Of a DNA stretch of 64,000 bases, positions 48,697 through 56,022 are shown in pieces. The notes beneath the pieces were generated by a model, which was not told the origin of the DNA, ran no database searches, and worked only from the letters and a program-made list of their open reading frames with translations. The stretch is from RYN-230 sp963760405 (lineage in GTDB: Bacteria; Actinomycetota; Actinomycetes; Streptosporangiales; Streptosporangiaceae). Numbering within the stretch: the first letter of the stretch is position 1; every line of letters begins with the position of its first letter. The translations under genes were made by a program, and so were the position numbers. The stretch is taken from contig CAVXCV010000009.1 of assembly GCA_963760405.1 (NCBI GenBank), forward strand, positions 186,001 to 250,000. Direction: 5' to 3'.

Positions 48697-50886
48697 CTAG
48701 GCGATCGCCGGGTAGTCGAGGCTCAGCACGACCGGCACCGCCCCGAACGGCCGGTGAAAGCGGCGGCCCGGCTTGTCCGGCAGGTTGGGCTCGTCAACAT
48801 CGGGCCAGCGCATGGCGACGTGCTGGGTGGTCAGGCCCGCCACTGAGTAGGGGAACTCCATGGCCGAGGTGTGGTGCAGCCGGAGCAGTCCGCCCCAGCG
48901 GAAGGCGGCGAACACGTTGGCCAGTTCGCGGACGGACAGGGCCGCGGCCGCGGTCAGGTCGATCTGGTAGACGGTGCGGGCGAGCTCGGCCAGGTCGTCT
49001 GCGCAGCGCTCCAGCGCGGCCGACTTGGTCCGGTACCTGGTGGAGTCAGGATTGGCCGCGCCGAGCTTCTCGCCATAGACGGGTGAGTGCCGCGGGCTCG
49101 CCTCGCACTGCATCCAGTCGCAGGCCGCCAGCAGCTGCCAGCCGATGCCACGGTAACTGGCCACATCCCGGTAGAGCGGCTCCTGACGGGTGAGCGGGAC
49201 CTTGGCGGTGGCCAGGAACGAGTTCCGCACAGCGGTGGGCAGGCGGAGCTGGTACGGCTGCACCGCGGTGACCACCCGGGCGGTGGTCCGCCCGGCCCGG
49301 GAGGTGGCTGGGGCGGACGGGCTGGCCGGGTCCGGCCGGGCTGTTGTGGCTCGCGGCTGGGCCGCGGCCGTCCTGGGCTGGGCGCTCCGGGTGGACGACA
49401 TCAGCGCCGCGGCGATCGCATCGGCCGATGGCGCTGCCGCCTGGTCGGTGCTAGCGGCGGTGGGCTTCGCCCGGGGACCTGAGCGTGCGCGGCCTCCTGC
49501 GGCACGGCTCCGGGCCGGGCCGTTCGTGGCTGGGGCCCGCGGGCCCGCGCGGCGCTTGTCTGGCGCCAGCCGCGGCGAGGGGACGGTCGCCGGAACTGGC
49601 GTCGCCGCTGGCGTCGCGGGCAGCCCGGGAATCAGGGCTGCGCCCGGCGCGGCCGTGGCTGCGCTGGCGGATGGGGCCGCACCACTGGCCGGCGGCGCGC
49701 CAGCCGGGGGAGCCGCGCTGCTGGACGGCGCCGCGCTGCTGGACGGCGCCGCGCTGCTGGACGGCGCCGCGCCGCCTGACGCAGCCGGGCTGGCCGGGGC
49801 GGTGGCTGGCCCGCGGGCCGGGGTGCCGGTGGACGTGGCGACGTCGAAGCGGTACAGGTCGAACCGCCGCATGACCGTGATCAGCTTGGCGCCGTAGTCA
49901 GGGTCAGTCGCGTATACCCCGGTGAGGGCATTCGCGAATGCGTCCGGGTTGTCCGCGTGGGCCATGGCCTGGGTGTAGTAGCCGCTGGTGGCCAGGAGCC
50001 GACCGTGGTCGTCAATGCTCTCGCCGATGTTGTGGTAGACGCGGAAGAGCGCCGTCCCCGTCACGGGCTGCCCGTTCTGGTATTCCTGGGTGGGCAGCGC
50101 GTCAGTGCCAGCCGGGCCGGTGCCCTTGATGCCGAACAGGTTGTGGTCCTGCGTGGCCAGCCCGCTCTGGCCCCAGCCTGACTCGACGATGGCCTGGGCG
50201 ATCGTGACGGCCGCGGGTACCCGGTACGCCTGCTGGGCGGCGACCGCCCCGGGCGAGATCTCGTTGATGAAGGCCTCTTCCGGACTCGCCTGCTGGGCCG
50301 TTGCGGGGCCTGGTGCCGCGGCCGGGTTGGCAGGGTCGCCGACCACCTCCAGCCCAGGGATAGCAGCCGCACCCAGGGTGCCCGCCGCACCACTGGCTGG
50401 GGCCTGCGGTGCCGCGATCGCCCCGGCCGACGGGGTGATGGCCGGCGCAGGCGCCGCTGCGCGCGGCGTGGCTGCTGCGCCGCCCCGCGTCGGCAGCTGC
50501 ACCTGATGCCGCCGGGCGGCCCGGCCTGCCGCGGGCTGCCGCTTGCCCGTCGGGCCAGCGGCGCCGCCCGCGGCGCGCGCGTGGGGCTGCTGGGCCGGTG
50601 GCAGCCCGTCCCGAAGCGCCGGGCTGGGCGGCTCGGACCCGGGCATGCCCGGGATGGCCGCGCTGCCGGCCGCCGGGATGGCCTGCGCCGCCGCCGCTGC
50701 CGGACCATCCGCCGACGTGCCCGGGATCGCGGCCACGCCCGGTTGCGCCTGGGCCGGCCCGCCGGGCTGTGCGGCGGCCTGGCCTGCCGCACCGCCGCTG
50801 GTGGCGGGGCTGGTGGCGCTGTCCCCGGTCCCGCTCCCGCTGCCCTGGCTAGCGGCGGCCTGGCCCGGTGGTCGCGAGCGTGCCAT
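48697..50886 (-). CDS. GH73 glucosaminidase with repeat linkers and an unassigned C-terminal domain (cell-wall island gene 3)
   Basis: Cleaves the glycan strands of peptidoglycan. In the 729-aa product residues 1-200 are Ala/Gly/Pro-rich, residues 203-347 are a GH73 (FlgJ-like) domain with catalytic Glu235 in AIVESGWGQSGLATQDHNLF GIKG and the later TALFRVYHNIGESIDDHGRL, and 350-545 are linker with APSSSA repeats coded by three 18-nt repeats near 49720-49775. Residues 548-729 are another compact domain (GWQLLAACDWMQCEASPRHS PVYGEKLG; ELANVFAAFRWGGLLRLHHT) that I cannot name. No signal peptide is visible, so export route is unclear. Overlaps the CHAP gene by 38 bp. Confidence 0.83.
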   Translation of the reverse strand: MARSRPPGQAAASQGSGSGTGDSATSPATSGGAAGQAAAQPGGPAQAQPGVAAIPGTSADGPAAAAAQAIPAAGSAAIPGMPGSEPPSPALRDGLPPAQQPHARAAGGAAGPTGKRQPAAGRAARRHQVQLPTRGGAAATPRAAAPAPAITPSAGAIAAPQAPASGAAGTLGAAAIPGLEVVGDPANPAAAPGPATAQQASPEEAFINEISPGAVAAQQAYRVPAAVTIAQAIVESGWGQSGLATQDHNLFGIKGTGPAGTDALPTQEYQNGQPVTGTALFRVYHNIGESIDDHGRLLATSGYYTQAMAHADNPDAFANALTGVYATDPDYGAKLITVMRRFDLYRFDVATSTGTPARGPATAPASPAASGGAAPSSSAAPSSSAAPSSSAAPPAGAPPASGAAPSASAATAAPGAALIPGLPATPAATPVPATVPSPRLAPDKRRAGPRAPATNGPARSRAAGGRARSGPRAKPTAASTDQAAAPSADAIAAALMSSTRSAQPRTAAAQPRATTARPDPASPSAPATSRAGRTTARVVTAVQPYQLRLPTAVRNSFLATAKVPLTRQEPLYRDVASYRGIGWQLLAACDWMQCEASPRHSPVYGEKLGAANPDSTRYRTKSAALERCADDLAELARTVYQIDLTAAAALSVRELANVFAAFRWGGLLRLHHTSAMEFPYSVAGLTTQHVAMRWPDVDEPNLPDKPGRRFHRPFGAVPVVLSLDYPAIA

Positions 50887-51580
50887 TGTTAACGAAACCG
50901 GTAATCCCCTGTGCGGCCAGCGGCGCAGGGAAGTCGTGCGCGTTGACCGAGAAGTTGGGCATGGAGTCGCCGCCGATCGTGGACAGGACCCCGGCGGAGT
51001 ATCTGGTCACGACTTCGATATGGCCGTCGAATAGCACCCAGTCGCCGGGAAGGGGCTGGTAGCCACTGCCGACGGGATGCCAGCGACCATGTGCCTGGGC
51101 ATCCTGCTGGATCGACACGATGCCGAGTGACGCCGGGTTCGGGTTCACCCGGACTTCGGCCCACGAGTGCAGCGGCCAGGGATAGCTGCTGCCTCCGGTC
51201 ACCCAGCTCTGCTGCCCGACCACCTGGGCCGCAAGCTCCAGCGTCATGCTGGCGAAGGCCGCGCACGACTCGCCGTGGTCGGCACCATCGGTGCTGTCGT
51301 GTTGCCAGATGATCGCTTCCATCTCGGCCGGGGTCTTGTCCTGGGCCATCTGGCGGTAGTACTCGGCCACCTTGACGATCGCCGAGCGCAGCGCCGCGTC
51401 ATTAGTGGCTGAGGGCCGGGTCGTCTGCTGCAGCGCGAGCAGGCTCAGCGGCATGCTGGCCGGCGAGGTCAGGTCTGCGGCCGCCTTCGGAACGAAGGTA
51501 AAGCCCGTGATAGCTCCGCCAGCGCTGAGGCTGACCAGGGCCGTGGCCTGCTGCCACCAGGGCTTAGTCGCGGTCGCCAA
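50849..51580 (-). CDS. CHAP-domain peptidoglycan amidase/endopeptidase (cell-wall island gene 2)
   Basis: CHAP enzymes cut peptide links of peptidoglycan. The 243-aa product has a weakly hydrophobic start (ALVSLSAGGAITGFTF, about 14-29), then the CHAP core with nucleophile Cys106 in HGESCAAFASMTLELA and His187 in GDWVLFDGHIEVVTRYS. It lies between the coiled-coil membrane protein and the glucosaminidase gene, overlapping the latter by 38 bp. With GH73 it would open both glycan and peptide bonds, as needed for lysis or for passage of a large machine through the wall. Confidence 0.82.
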   Translation of the reverse strand: MATATKPWWQQATALVSLSAGGAITGFTFVPKAAADLTSPASMPLSLLALQQTTRPSATNDAALRSAIVKVAEYYRQMAQDKTPAEMEAIIWQHDSTDGADHGESCAAFASMTLELAAQVVGQQSWVTGGSSYPWPLHSWAEVRVNPNPASLGIVSIQQDAQAHGRWHPVGSGYQPLPGDWVLFDGHIEVVTRYSAGVLSTIGGDSMPNFSVNAHDFPAPLAAQGITGFVNNGTLATTGPGRR

Positions 51581-51643
51581 AGGGGCCCACCTCCTTCCTG
51601 AGGGCGCCGCGAGCCGGGTGGCCGGGGCGGATGAACGGCTTGG

Positions 51644-52762
51644 TCAGGCCCGGGGAGTCGAGCTGGCCAGGCGCTTGAGGATCGCCTGGACCTGCGCGTT
51701 CCCGGGGTCGTCGGAGTTCTGGAACAGGATGGCGGCGTCTTGCGCGGCCGCTGCCGGGGCACCCACGATCCATCTCCGGTAGACATCGGCGACCAGGGCT
51801 GCTTGCCCGGACGGACTGACCGGCTGGGCGCACAGGGCCGGGAAGCCCTGGTGCGAGGTGACGGCCGCCGACCCGGTGTACCGGAGGCAGTTGGCCGAAT
51901 CGCCTTCCAGCCCGGGCTGGACGACGGTGCTGCCGCTCGTGGTGGTGACCGTGGCCCCGGCGATGATGTCGTTGATGGCCCGGGCCGCGACCTGAAGACT
52001 GTCGATCGGATTGGTCGGGTCGTAAGGGTGGTGCAGGTTCAGGGATGCGGCGACCTGGCCCCCCTGAGCGGGCGTAATCGGCTCCAGGCCCATCCGGCCG
52101 GTCTTGGTGTCACCGAAATGTGGGTCGTTCCCGCTGGTCAGCAACGCGAACACCCACAGGATCTGCCGGGTGCCCTGAGCGCAGGCGAAGTTGACCTGGC
52201 CCGGCTCCGACCGTACGTCAGGGTTCTGGCAGGCCCGGTCGATCTCGCTGCGCACCATGGCCACGCTGGCCGGCCAGGATGCGCCACCGCTGCCAACGAT
52301 GATCACCAGGATGGTGATGAATGCCGCCAGGCCAGCAACCGCCATGGATATCCTGGTCCGCCCGGACAGCCCACGGCGGTACGCGCTATGCCGTCCGTGG
52401 CTGATCAGCACTTCCGTCCGCTGCTCTGGTGACAGGGCCAGATCGTCCGGAATGTACCTGCCATACTCCGGCGCCGGCTCCTCGGGAACGAAGCTGCCAT
52501 AATCCGGCGCCGATTCTGGCGCTGCGTAGCCGGCGAACATCCCGCTGTTGGTGGCCTGCAGGTAATCTTCATAGGGATCATAGCGGCGGGCTTCCGGAGC
52601 CCTTCCGGCAAATGTGTTCTGCGCGTCGGCTGGATCGCTCAGCTCCCGTTCCAGCGACACCCGTGCATCGGAGAGTTCCCGCTCCAATTCCGCCGCGGTC
52701 TTCTTGAGGTCAGCTAGGCGCTGGCTATTGAGCCGGATAATGTCCTCAAAATGCCTGCTCAC
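51644..52762 (-). CDS. Single-pass membrane protein with N-terminal coiled coil (cell-wall island gene 1)
   Basis: The 372-aa product starts at GTG 52762 after GGAGGTGA. Residues 8-42 are a coiled coil (RLNSQRLADLKKTAAELERE LSDARVSLE), 45-135 an acidic Pro/Tyr-rich cytoplasmic stretch (PDYGSFVPEEPAPEYGRYIP), 138-157 one membrane helix (SMAVAGLAAFITILVIIVGS) and 160-372 an outside domain with several Cys. In that domain GRMGLEPITPAQGGQ and PYDPTNPIDSLQVAARAIND recall the spacing of lytic transglycosylases (G-L-M-Q, DP-x-N-I), but the catalytic Glu context is not obvious. First gene of the operon after the SOS-like promoter. Confidence 0.65.
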   Translation of the reverse strand: MSRHFEDIIRLNSQRLADLKKTAAELERELSDARVSLERELSDPADAQNTFAGRAPEARRYDPYEDYLQATNSGMFAGYAAPESAPDYGSFVPEEPAPEYGRYIPDDLALSPEQRTEVLISHGRHSAYRRGLSGRTRISMAVAGLAAFITILVIIVGSGGASWPASVAMVRSEIDRACQNPDVRSEPGQVNFACAQGTRQILWVFALLTSGNDPHFGDTKTGRMGLEPITPAQGGQVAASLNLHHPYDPTNPIDSLQVAARAINDIIAGATVTTTSGSTVVQPGLEGDSANCLRYTGSAAVTSHQGFPALCAQPVSPSGQAALVADVYRRWIVGAPAAAAQDAAILFQNSDDPGNAQVQAILKRLASSTPRA

Positions 52763-53053
52763 TATCTCACCTCCAGCGTGCGGAATGGGCGAGGCATATC
52801 TCCTGCCTGGTGCTGACCTTGCATTCGTGCGCCCGGTGGCCGGGTGCTGCGGGCAGTTCGGCCGGTGCCGGGCGGCCGGGCCGCACCGGGCGGCCCGCTG
52901 GTGCTGGGCCGCCCGCTCGCGGTGACCAGGCGATCCGGCGGTCTGTCGGAGCCTGCTGCTACGACTAGTCGGGTAGCCAGTGCATCCCAGGCCGCCCGAG
53001 GGCGGGTCTCGGGCCGCCACGGGGCGGTGCGACGGGGGTCTGGCATGCCAGTA

Positions 53054-53083
53054 ATTAGAACACATGTGCGATACTCATGTCGA
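53054..53083 (-). promoter_or_regulatory. SOS-like promoter of the cell-wall hydrolase operon
   Basis: Reading the minus strand, -35 TCGACA (53083-53078) and -10 TCTAAT (53059-53054) are 18 bp apart. Between them, touching the -10, is CGCACATGTGTTCT (53070-53057), which fits the Gram-positive LexA box CGAAC-N4-GTTCG with two mismatches. The same geometry is seen at 55890-55919. Transcription would start near 53047, about 285 bp before the first gene. Regulation by LexA is inferred. Confidence 0.5.
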
Positions 53084-53095
53084 CGGTTGAATACT

Positions 53096-53122
53096 TGTTC
53101 GATAGAACATCTGTTCGAACAG
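53096..53122. promoter_or_regulatory. Cluster of overlapping GTTC/GAAC dyads (additional LexA-like boxes)
   Basis: Three overlapping inverted repeats occur within 27 bp: TGTTCGATAGAACA (53096-53109), AGAACATCTGTTCG (53104-53117) and CTGTTCGAACAG (53111-53122). The second matches CGAAC-N4-GTTCG except its first base. Such stacking suggests cooperative repressor binding upstream of the wall-hydrolase operon promoter. A weak plus-strand promoter, TTGAAT (53087-53092) and TCTGTT (53110-53115) 17 bp apart, overlaps them. Confidence 0.5.
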
Positions 53123-53206
53123 TCTATCGCCCGGCACCAGCGGCCGTGGTCCGGCTGGGCTTGCCGCCCGCCGCGGGCGCTCCTGGCGCCCAGGCGACCT
53201 GGCCTG

Positions 53207-53332
53207 CCCACCTGGCCGGGCCCACCTGGCGTCGCCCACCTGGCCGGGCCCACCTGGCCTGGCCCACCTGGCCTGGCCCACCTGGCCGGGCCCACCTGGC
53301 GTCGCCCACCTGGCCTGGCCCACCTGGCCTTG
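53207..53332. repeat. Minisatellite: nine 14-bp tandem repeats
   Basis: Nine exact-length units, each starting CCCACCTGG and ending with one of four 5-base variants (CCGGG, CGTCG, CCTGG, CCTTG), run without gaps from 53207 to 53332. The order of variants (units 1-2 repeated as 6-7) suggests block duplication. A degenerate tenth copy follows. The period is not a multiple of three, and no convincing gene covers it. Confidence 0.85.
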
Positions 53333-53480
53333 CCTAACCTGGCCTGGCCACGCGCCACGGCCGCCTGGCCTGCCCAAGCGGACCGGCTGACCACACGGCC
53401 CGGCCGCCTCGGCCCCCGGGGCCGGCCCCGCTCCGCCATCCGGCAGGCTCAGCTGCGCCGCGGTACTAGGATGTGCCGCC

Positions 53481-54480
53481 ATGAGGCGAATGCTGGTGAC
53501 CGGGGGCGCTGGGTTCATCGGCGCGAACTTCGTCCACCACACGGTGCGCAACCATCCCGAGTATGAAGTGCGCGTCCTGGATGCGCTGACCTACGCCGGG
53601 CACCGGGCCAGCCTTGTCCCGGTCGCAGCACAGGCCCCGCTGGTGCACGGTGACATATGCGACGCGGCGCTGGTGGACCGCCTGGTCGCCGACGCGGACG
53701 TGGTCGTGCACTTCGCGGCGGAGTCGCACGTGGACAACTCCCTGCACGATCCAGAGCCGTTCATCCGCACGAACATCATCGGGACGTTCACCATCCTGGA
53801 GGCGGTCCGCCGGCACGGCCCGGCGCTTGCATCACATCTCCACCGACGAGGTGTTCGGAGATCTGGCCCTGGACGGGCCGGACAGGTTCACCGAGGACAC
53901 GGCCTATGACCCGTCCAGCCCTTACTCGGCGAGCAAGGCTAGTTCGGACATGCTCGTGCGGGCCTGGGTGCGGTCCTATGGCGTCGCCGCCACGCTTTCG
54001 AACTGCGCTAATAACTATGGCCCGTTCCAGCATGTGGAGAAGTTCATACCGCGCCAGATCACCAATGTGATGATCGGGGACCGGCCGAAGCTCTATGGTG
54101 CCGGGCACAACGTGCGTGAATGGACCCACGTGGACGACCACAATGAAGCCGTCCACCTCATCCTGGAGAGCGGCCGGCTGGGCGAGACCTACCTGATCGG
54201 CTCCGGCGATGAGCGGAACAACAGGCAGATCCTGGAGTTGGTCCTGGAACTCATGGGCCAGCCTGCTGACGCCTACGACCCCGTGCCGGACCGGCCGGGC
54301 CATGATCTGCGCTATGCCAACGACTCGACGAAGATCCGCACCGAGCTAGGCTGGCAGCCCCGTTTCGGCGATGTCAGGGCCGGGCTGGCGGCCACCATCG
54401 AGTGGTACCGGGCGAATGAGGCGTGGTGGCGGCCGCTGAAGGAGGCGGCCGAAGCCAGGTACGCCGTGCTCGGGCGGTAG
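53481..54480 (+). pseudogene. rmlB: dTDP-glucose 4,6-dehydratase gene with a single frameshift
   Basis: Two frames together encode a complete RmlB of about 333 aa, which converts dTDP-glucose to dTDP-4-keto-6-deoxyglucose for deoxysugar synthesis. The first frame has MRRMLVTGGAGFIGANFVHH, LDALTYAG and VVHFAAESHVDNSL; the second continues LHHISTDEVFGDLALDGPDR (catalytic Asp/Glu), YSASKASSDMLVRAW (Tyr-Lys) and NNYGPFQHVEKFIPRQ. The shift is at about 53815-53825; removing one C from the CCC at 53819-53821 region restores GRRLHHIST. Everything else is intact, so this is either a recent mutation or a sequencing error. No other rhamnose genes are adjacent. Confidence 0.85.
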
Positions 54481-54511
54481 CCCCGCCCGCTGCCAGATCC
54501 GCTGAGCCGGG

Positions 54512-54901
54512 CTACCGCTCGGTGTGGATGCCAAGGGCCCGCGCAATCTCGCCCACGCTCGCGAACTGACGGCCCGCTGGCAGCCTGCGGATGGCGTCCA
54601 CCACCTCGTCGGGTGCCCCGGTCTCGTCCAGGTGACGCAGCAGCGCATCCCGGTCGGCAGGCAGCTTGTGCGGCTCGATGGAGCGAGCGATGTCGGACCG
54701 CTCGTTGACCTCCGCTGGGCTGATCCCGGCCGGGCTGCCCGGTCGCTGGTCCTCGGGCAAGGCCAGGTGGCTCTCATCCACCGGCTCGGTCTCGAGCCAC
54801 TCCTCGGTGCGGGCCGGCTGGCCGCTACGGGTCAGGGTCTCCGTCTCCTGCTCCATCTCCTCATCGAGCCGGCTGCCATGCTTCGAGCTTCCGCGTTCCA
54901 T
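54512..54901 (-). CDS. DUF2795 protein
   Basis: The 129-aa product has the standard actinobacterial DUF2795 layout: start MERGSSKHGSRLDEEMEQET, a polar linker with EEWLETEPVDES, then two short helical DUF2795 units, NERSDIARSIEPHKLPADRD ALLRHLDETGAPDEVVDAIR and ASVGEIARALGIH. The family is widespread in actinomycetes and without established function; small helix-turn-helix-like units suggest nucleic-acid or protein binding. It is convergent with the rmlB gene and divergent from the merR gene. Confidence 0.85.
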   Translation of the reverse strand: MERGSSKHGSRLDEEMEQETETLTRSGQPARTEEWLETEPVDESHLALPEDQRPGSPAGISPAEVNERSDIARSIEPHKLPADRDALLRHLDETGAPDEVVDAIRRLPAGRQFASVGEIARALGIHTER

Positions 54902-55020
54902 GTCCGTGCCTCTCTCAAGGGCGCCGAGCTTAGCTCGCTGGTTGCCCTACCCCGGGATGCGGCGCCCACCCGTCCTGCCCGGCACCGCATGGCGACGGGC
55001 CGTGCCCTGCCGTCCGGCGG

Positions 55021-55052
55021 TTGACTCTGTACCGGGGTACGGCTGCTAGCTT
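55021..55052 (+). promoter_or_regulatory. MerR-type promoter/operator
   Basis: TTGACT (55021-55026) as -35 and TAGCTT (55047-55052) or CTAGCT one base earlier as -10 give a long 19-20 bp spacer filled by the dyad GTACC-GG-GGTAC (55029-55040). This is the classic architecture of metal-responsive MerR operators, where the activator untwists an over-long spacer. The merR-type gene starts 8 bp later, so its mRNA has almost no leader. Confidence 0.75.
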
Positions 55053-55059
55053 GCGGAAC

Positions 55060-55450
55060 ATGCCTGGATTGACGATCGGGAAGCTCGCCGCGGCGGAGGG
55101 TGTCGGGGTCGAGACGGTGCGTTTCTATCAGCGCCGGGGCCTGCTCCCGCTGCCCCAACGGGAGGGCGCGGGCTTCCGCGAGTACACCGACGAAGATCGC
55201 TGGCGGCTGGCCTTCATCCGCCGCGCGCGCCAGCTCGGGTTCACCCTGGCGGAGATTGGCGAACTCCTCGGCCCGGCCGAAGCCAGGTCCACTGGCGACA
55301 TCGTCCGGGCCGCTCGAAGCCAAACTAGCCGGGGTGGCGGCGCAGTTCCTGGAACTGCTGCGGCTCCAATGCCGCCTGCGCCACCTGGTCCAAGTGTGTG
55401 AGCACGGCGACGCCGACGACTGCGTCGCCCTTCAGCTCACCAGTCGCTAG
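55060..55450 (+). pseudogene. MerR-family regulator gene with a frameshift
   Basis: The first frame (Met 55060) gives PGLTIGKLAAAEGVGVETVR FYQRRGLLPLPQ and FREYTDEDRWRLAFIRRARQ LGFTLAEIGELL, a complete MerR DNA-binding domain. From about 55300 the expected coiled dimer helix appears in another frame (LEAKLAGVAAQFLELLRLQC RLRHLVQVCEHG, then ADDCVALQL), ending at 55450. The Cys residues there are in positions like those of metal-sensing MerR proteins. In the first frame the protein would end at 55401 with a Pro-rich tail. One-base shift in a GC run: mutation or sequencing error. Thioredoxin gene follows 38 bp later and may be its target. Confidence 0.75.
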
Positions 55451-55488
55451 GGCGCCAGCCGTCTACGGAACGCAAGGAGATCAAGCTG

Positions 55489-55806
55489 ATGACCAGGGCT
55501 GTGACCGACCAGACGTTCGGGGCCGTCGTGCTGCAGAGCGCGAAAGCAGTCGTAGTGGAGTGCTGGGCGCAGTGGTGCGGGCCCTGCCGTCAGCTGGCCC
55601 CGGTACTCGATGCCATCGCCACGGAGCATGCCGACAAGATCGACGTCGTCACCGTCAATGTGGATGAGAACCCGGAGACGGTACAGAGGTACGGGATCAT
55701 GCTGGTCCGCACGATGGCCGTGTTCTCCGGGGGTCAGCTCGCCCGGCAGGTGATCGGGGCCAGGTCGAAGACCGCGTTGCTGCGCGACTTCGCCGACTTC
55801 CTCTAG
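55489..55806 (+). CDS. Thioredoxin with Arg in place of the cis-proline
   Basis: The 105-aa product has a standard thioredoxin fold with the active site WCGPC (Cys30, Cys33) in VVVECWAQWCGPCRQLAPVL, and VVTVNVDENPETVQRYGI. The segment that is normally IPTLLLF reads VRTMAVF, so the invariant cis-Pro is Arg74. In thioredoxins this Pro shapes the substrate groove and discourages metal binding, so the redox role may be altered. AAGGAG lies just before the ATG. It follows the merR-type gene on the same strand and may be co-regulated. Confidence 0.88.
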   Translation: MTRAVTDQTFGAVVLQSAKAVVVECWAQWCGPCRQLAPVLDAIATEHADKIDVVTVNVDENPETVQRYGIMLVRTMAVFSGGQLARQVIGARSKTALLRDFADFL

Positions 55807-55889
55807 CCGGGCTGGCCTGGCGGCCCGGCGCAGGCGCCCCTCACAATGGCCGAGATCCCAAAAAACGTTCTATCAATCACTGCCAGTTG

Positions 55890-55919
55890 TTGACGGTAGT
55901 CGAACGTATGTTCTAGGCT
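55890..55919 (+). promoter_or_regulatory. SOS-like promoter with a LexA box between -35 and -10
   Basis: TTGACG (55890-55895) and TAGGCT (55914-55919) are 18 bp apart. In the spacer is CGAACGTATGTTCT (55901-55914), matching the Gram-positive LexA box CGAAC-N4-GTTCG at all but the last base. This is the textbook position for LexA repression. The transcript would start near 55927 and lead into the small gene next to the LexA-family gene. Confidence 0.7.
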
Positions 55920-55935
55920 CTGTTCAGAAACGAGC

Positions 55936-56004
55936 GGCTGGCCATGGACCATGGCCAGCCTGACCGGAGGAGAGGCGACCAGGCCGTGATCAAGAAATCT
56001 CCTC
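55936..56004 (+). promoter_or_regulatory. Structured leader: perfect dyad and a Shine-Dalgarno-sequestering stem
   Basis: Arms 55936-55947 and 55949-55960 form a perfect 12-bp dyad around one base (GGCTGGCCATGG on the left). Next, GAGGAGA (55967-55973), part of a strong ribosome binding sequence, can pair with TCTCCTC (55998-56004). Between them GTG 55986 opens a seven-codon frame (MIKKSPL) ending at 56009. The layout resembles an attenuated or translationally masked leader. Confidence 0.5.
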
Positions 56005-56022
56005 TTTAGTTACCGCGGGTCA

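Larger units (their letters stand above)
52763..53480. other. 718-bp intergenic region: SOS-like promoter, clustered dyads and a minisatellite
   Basis: This is the only gap above 300 bp. From left to right: about 290 bp with no recognisable gene (presumed 5' leader of the minus-strand operon), an AT-richer block at about 53050-53125 with promoter elements and LexA-like boxes, then a GC-rich stretch with nine 14-bp tandem repeats (53207-53332) and about 150 bp before the rmlB start. Frames across the repeats are open on both strands but only because of the repeat composition. Confidence 0.6.

Noticed and set aside
53077..53337. 86-codon plus-strand frame through the minisatellite
   Set aside because: Its start lies inside the promoter dyads and its body is only the translated 14-bp repeat; no homology or ribosome binding site.
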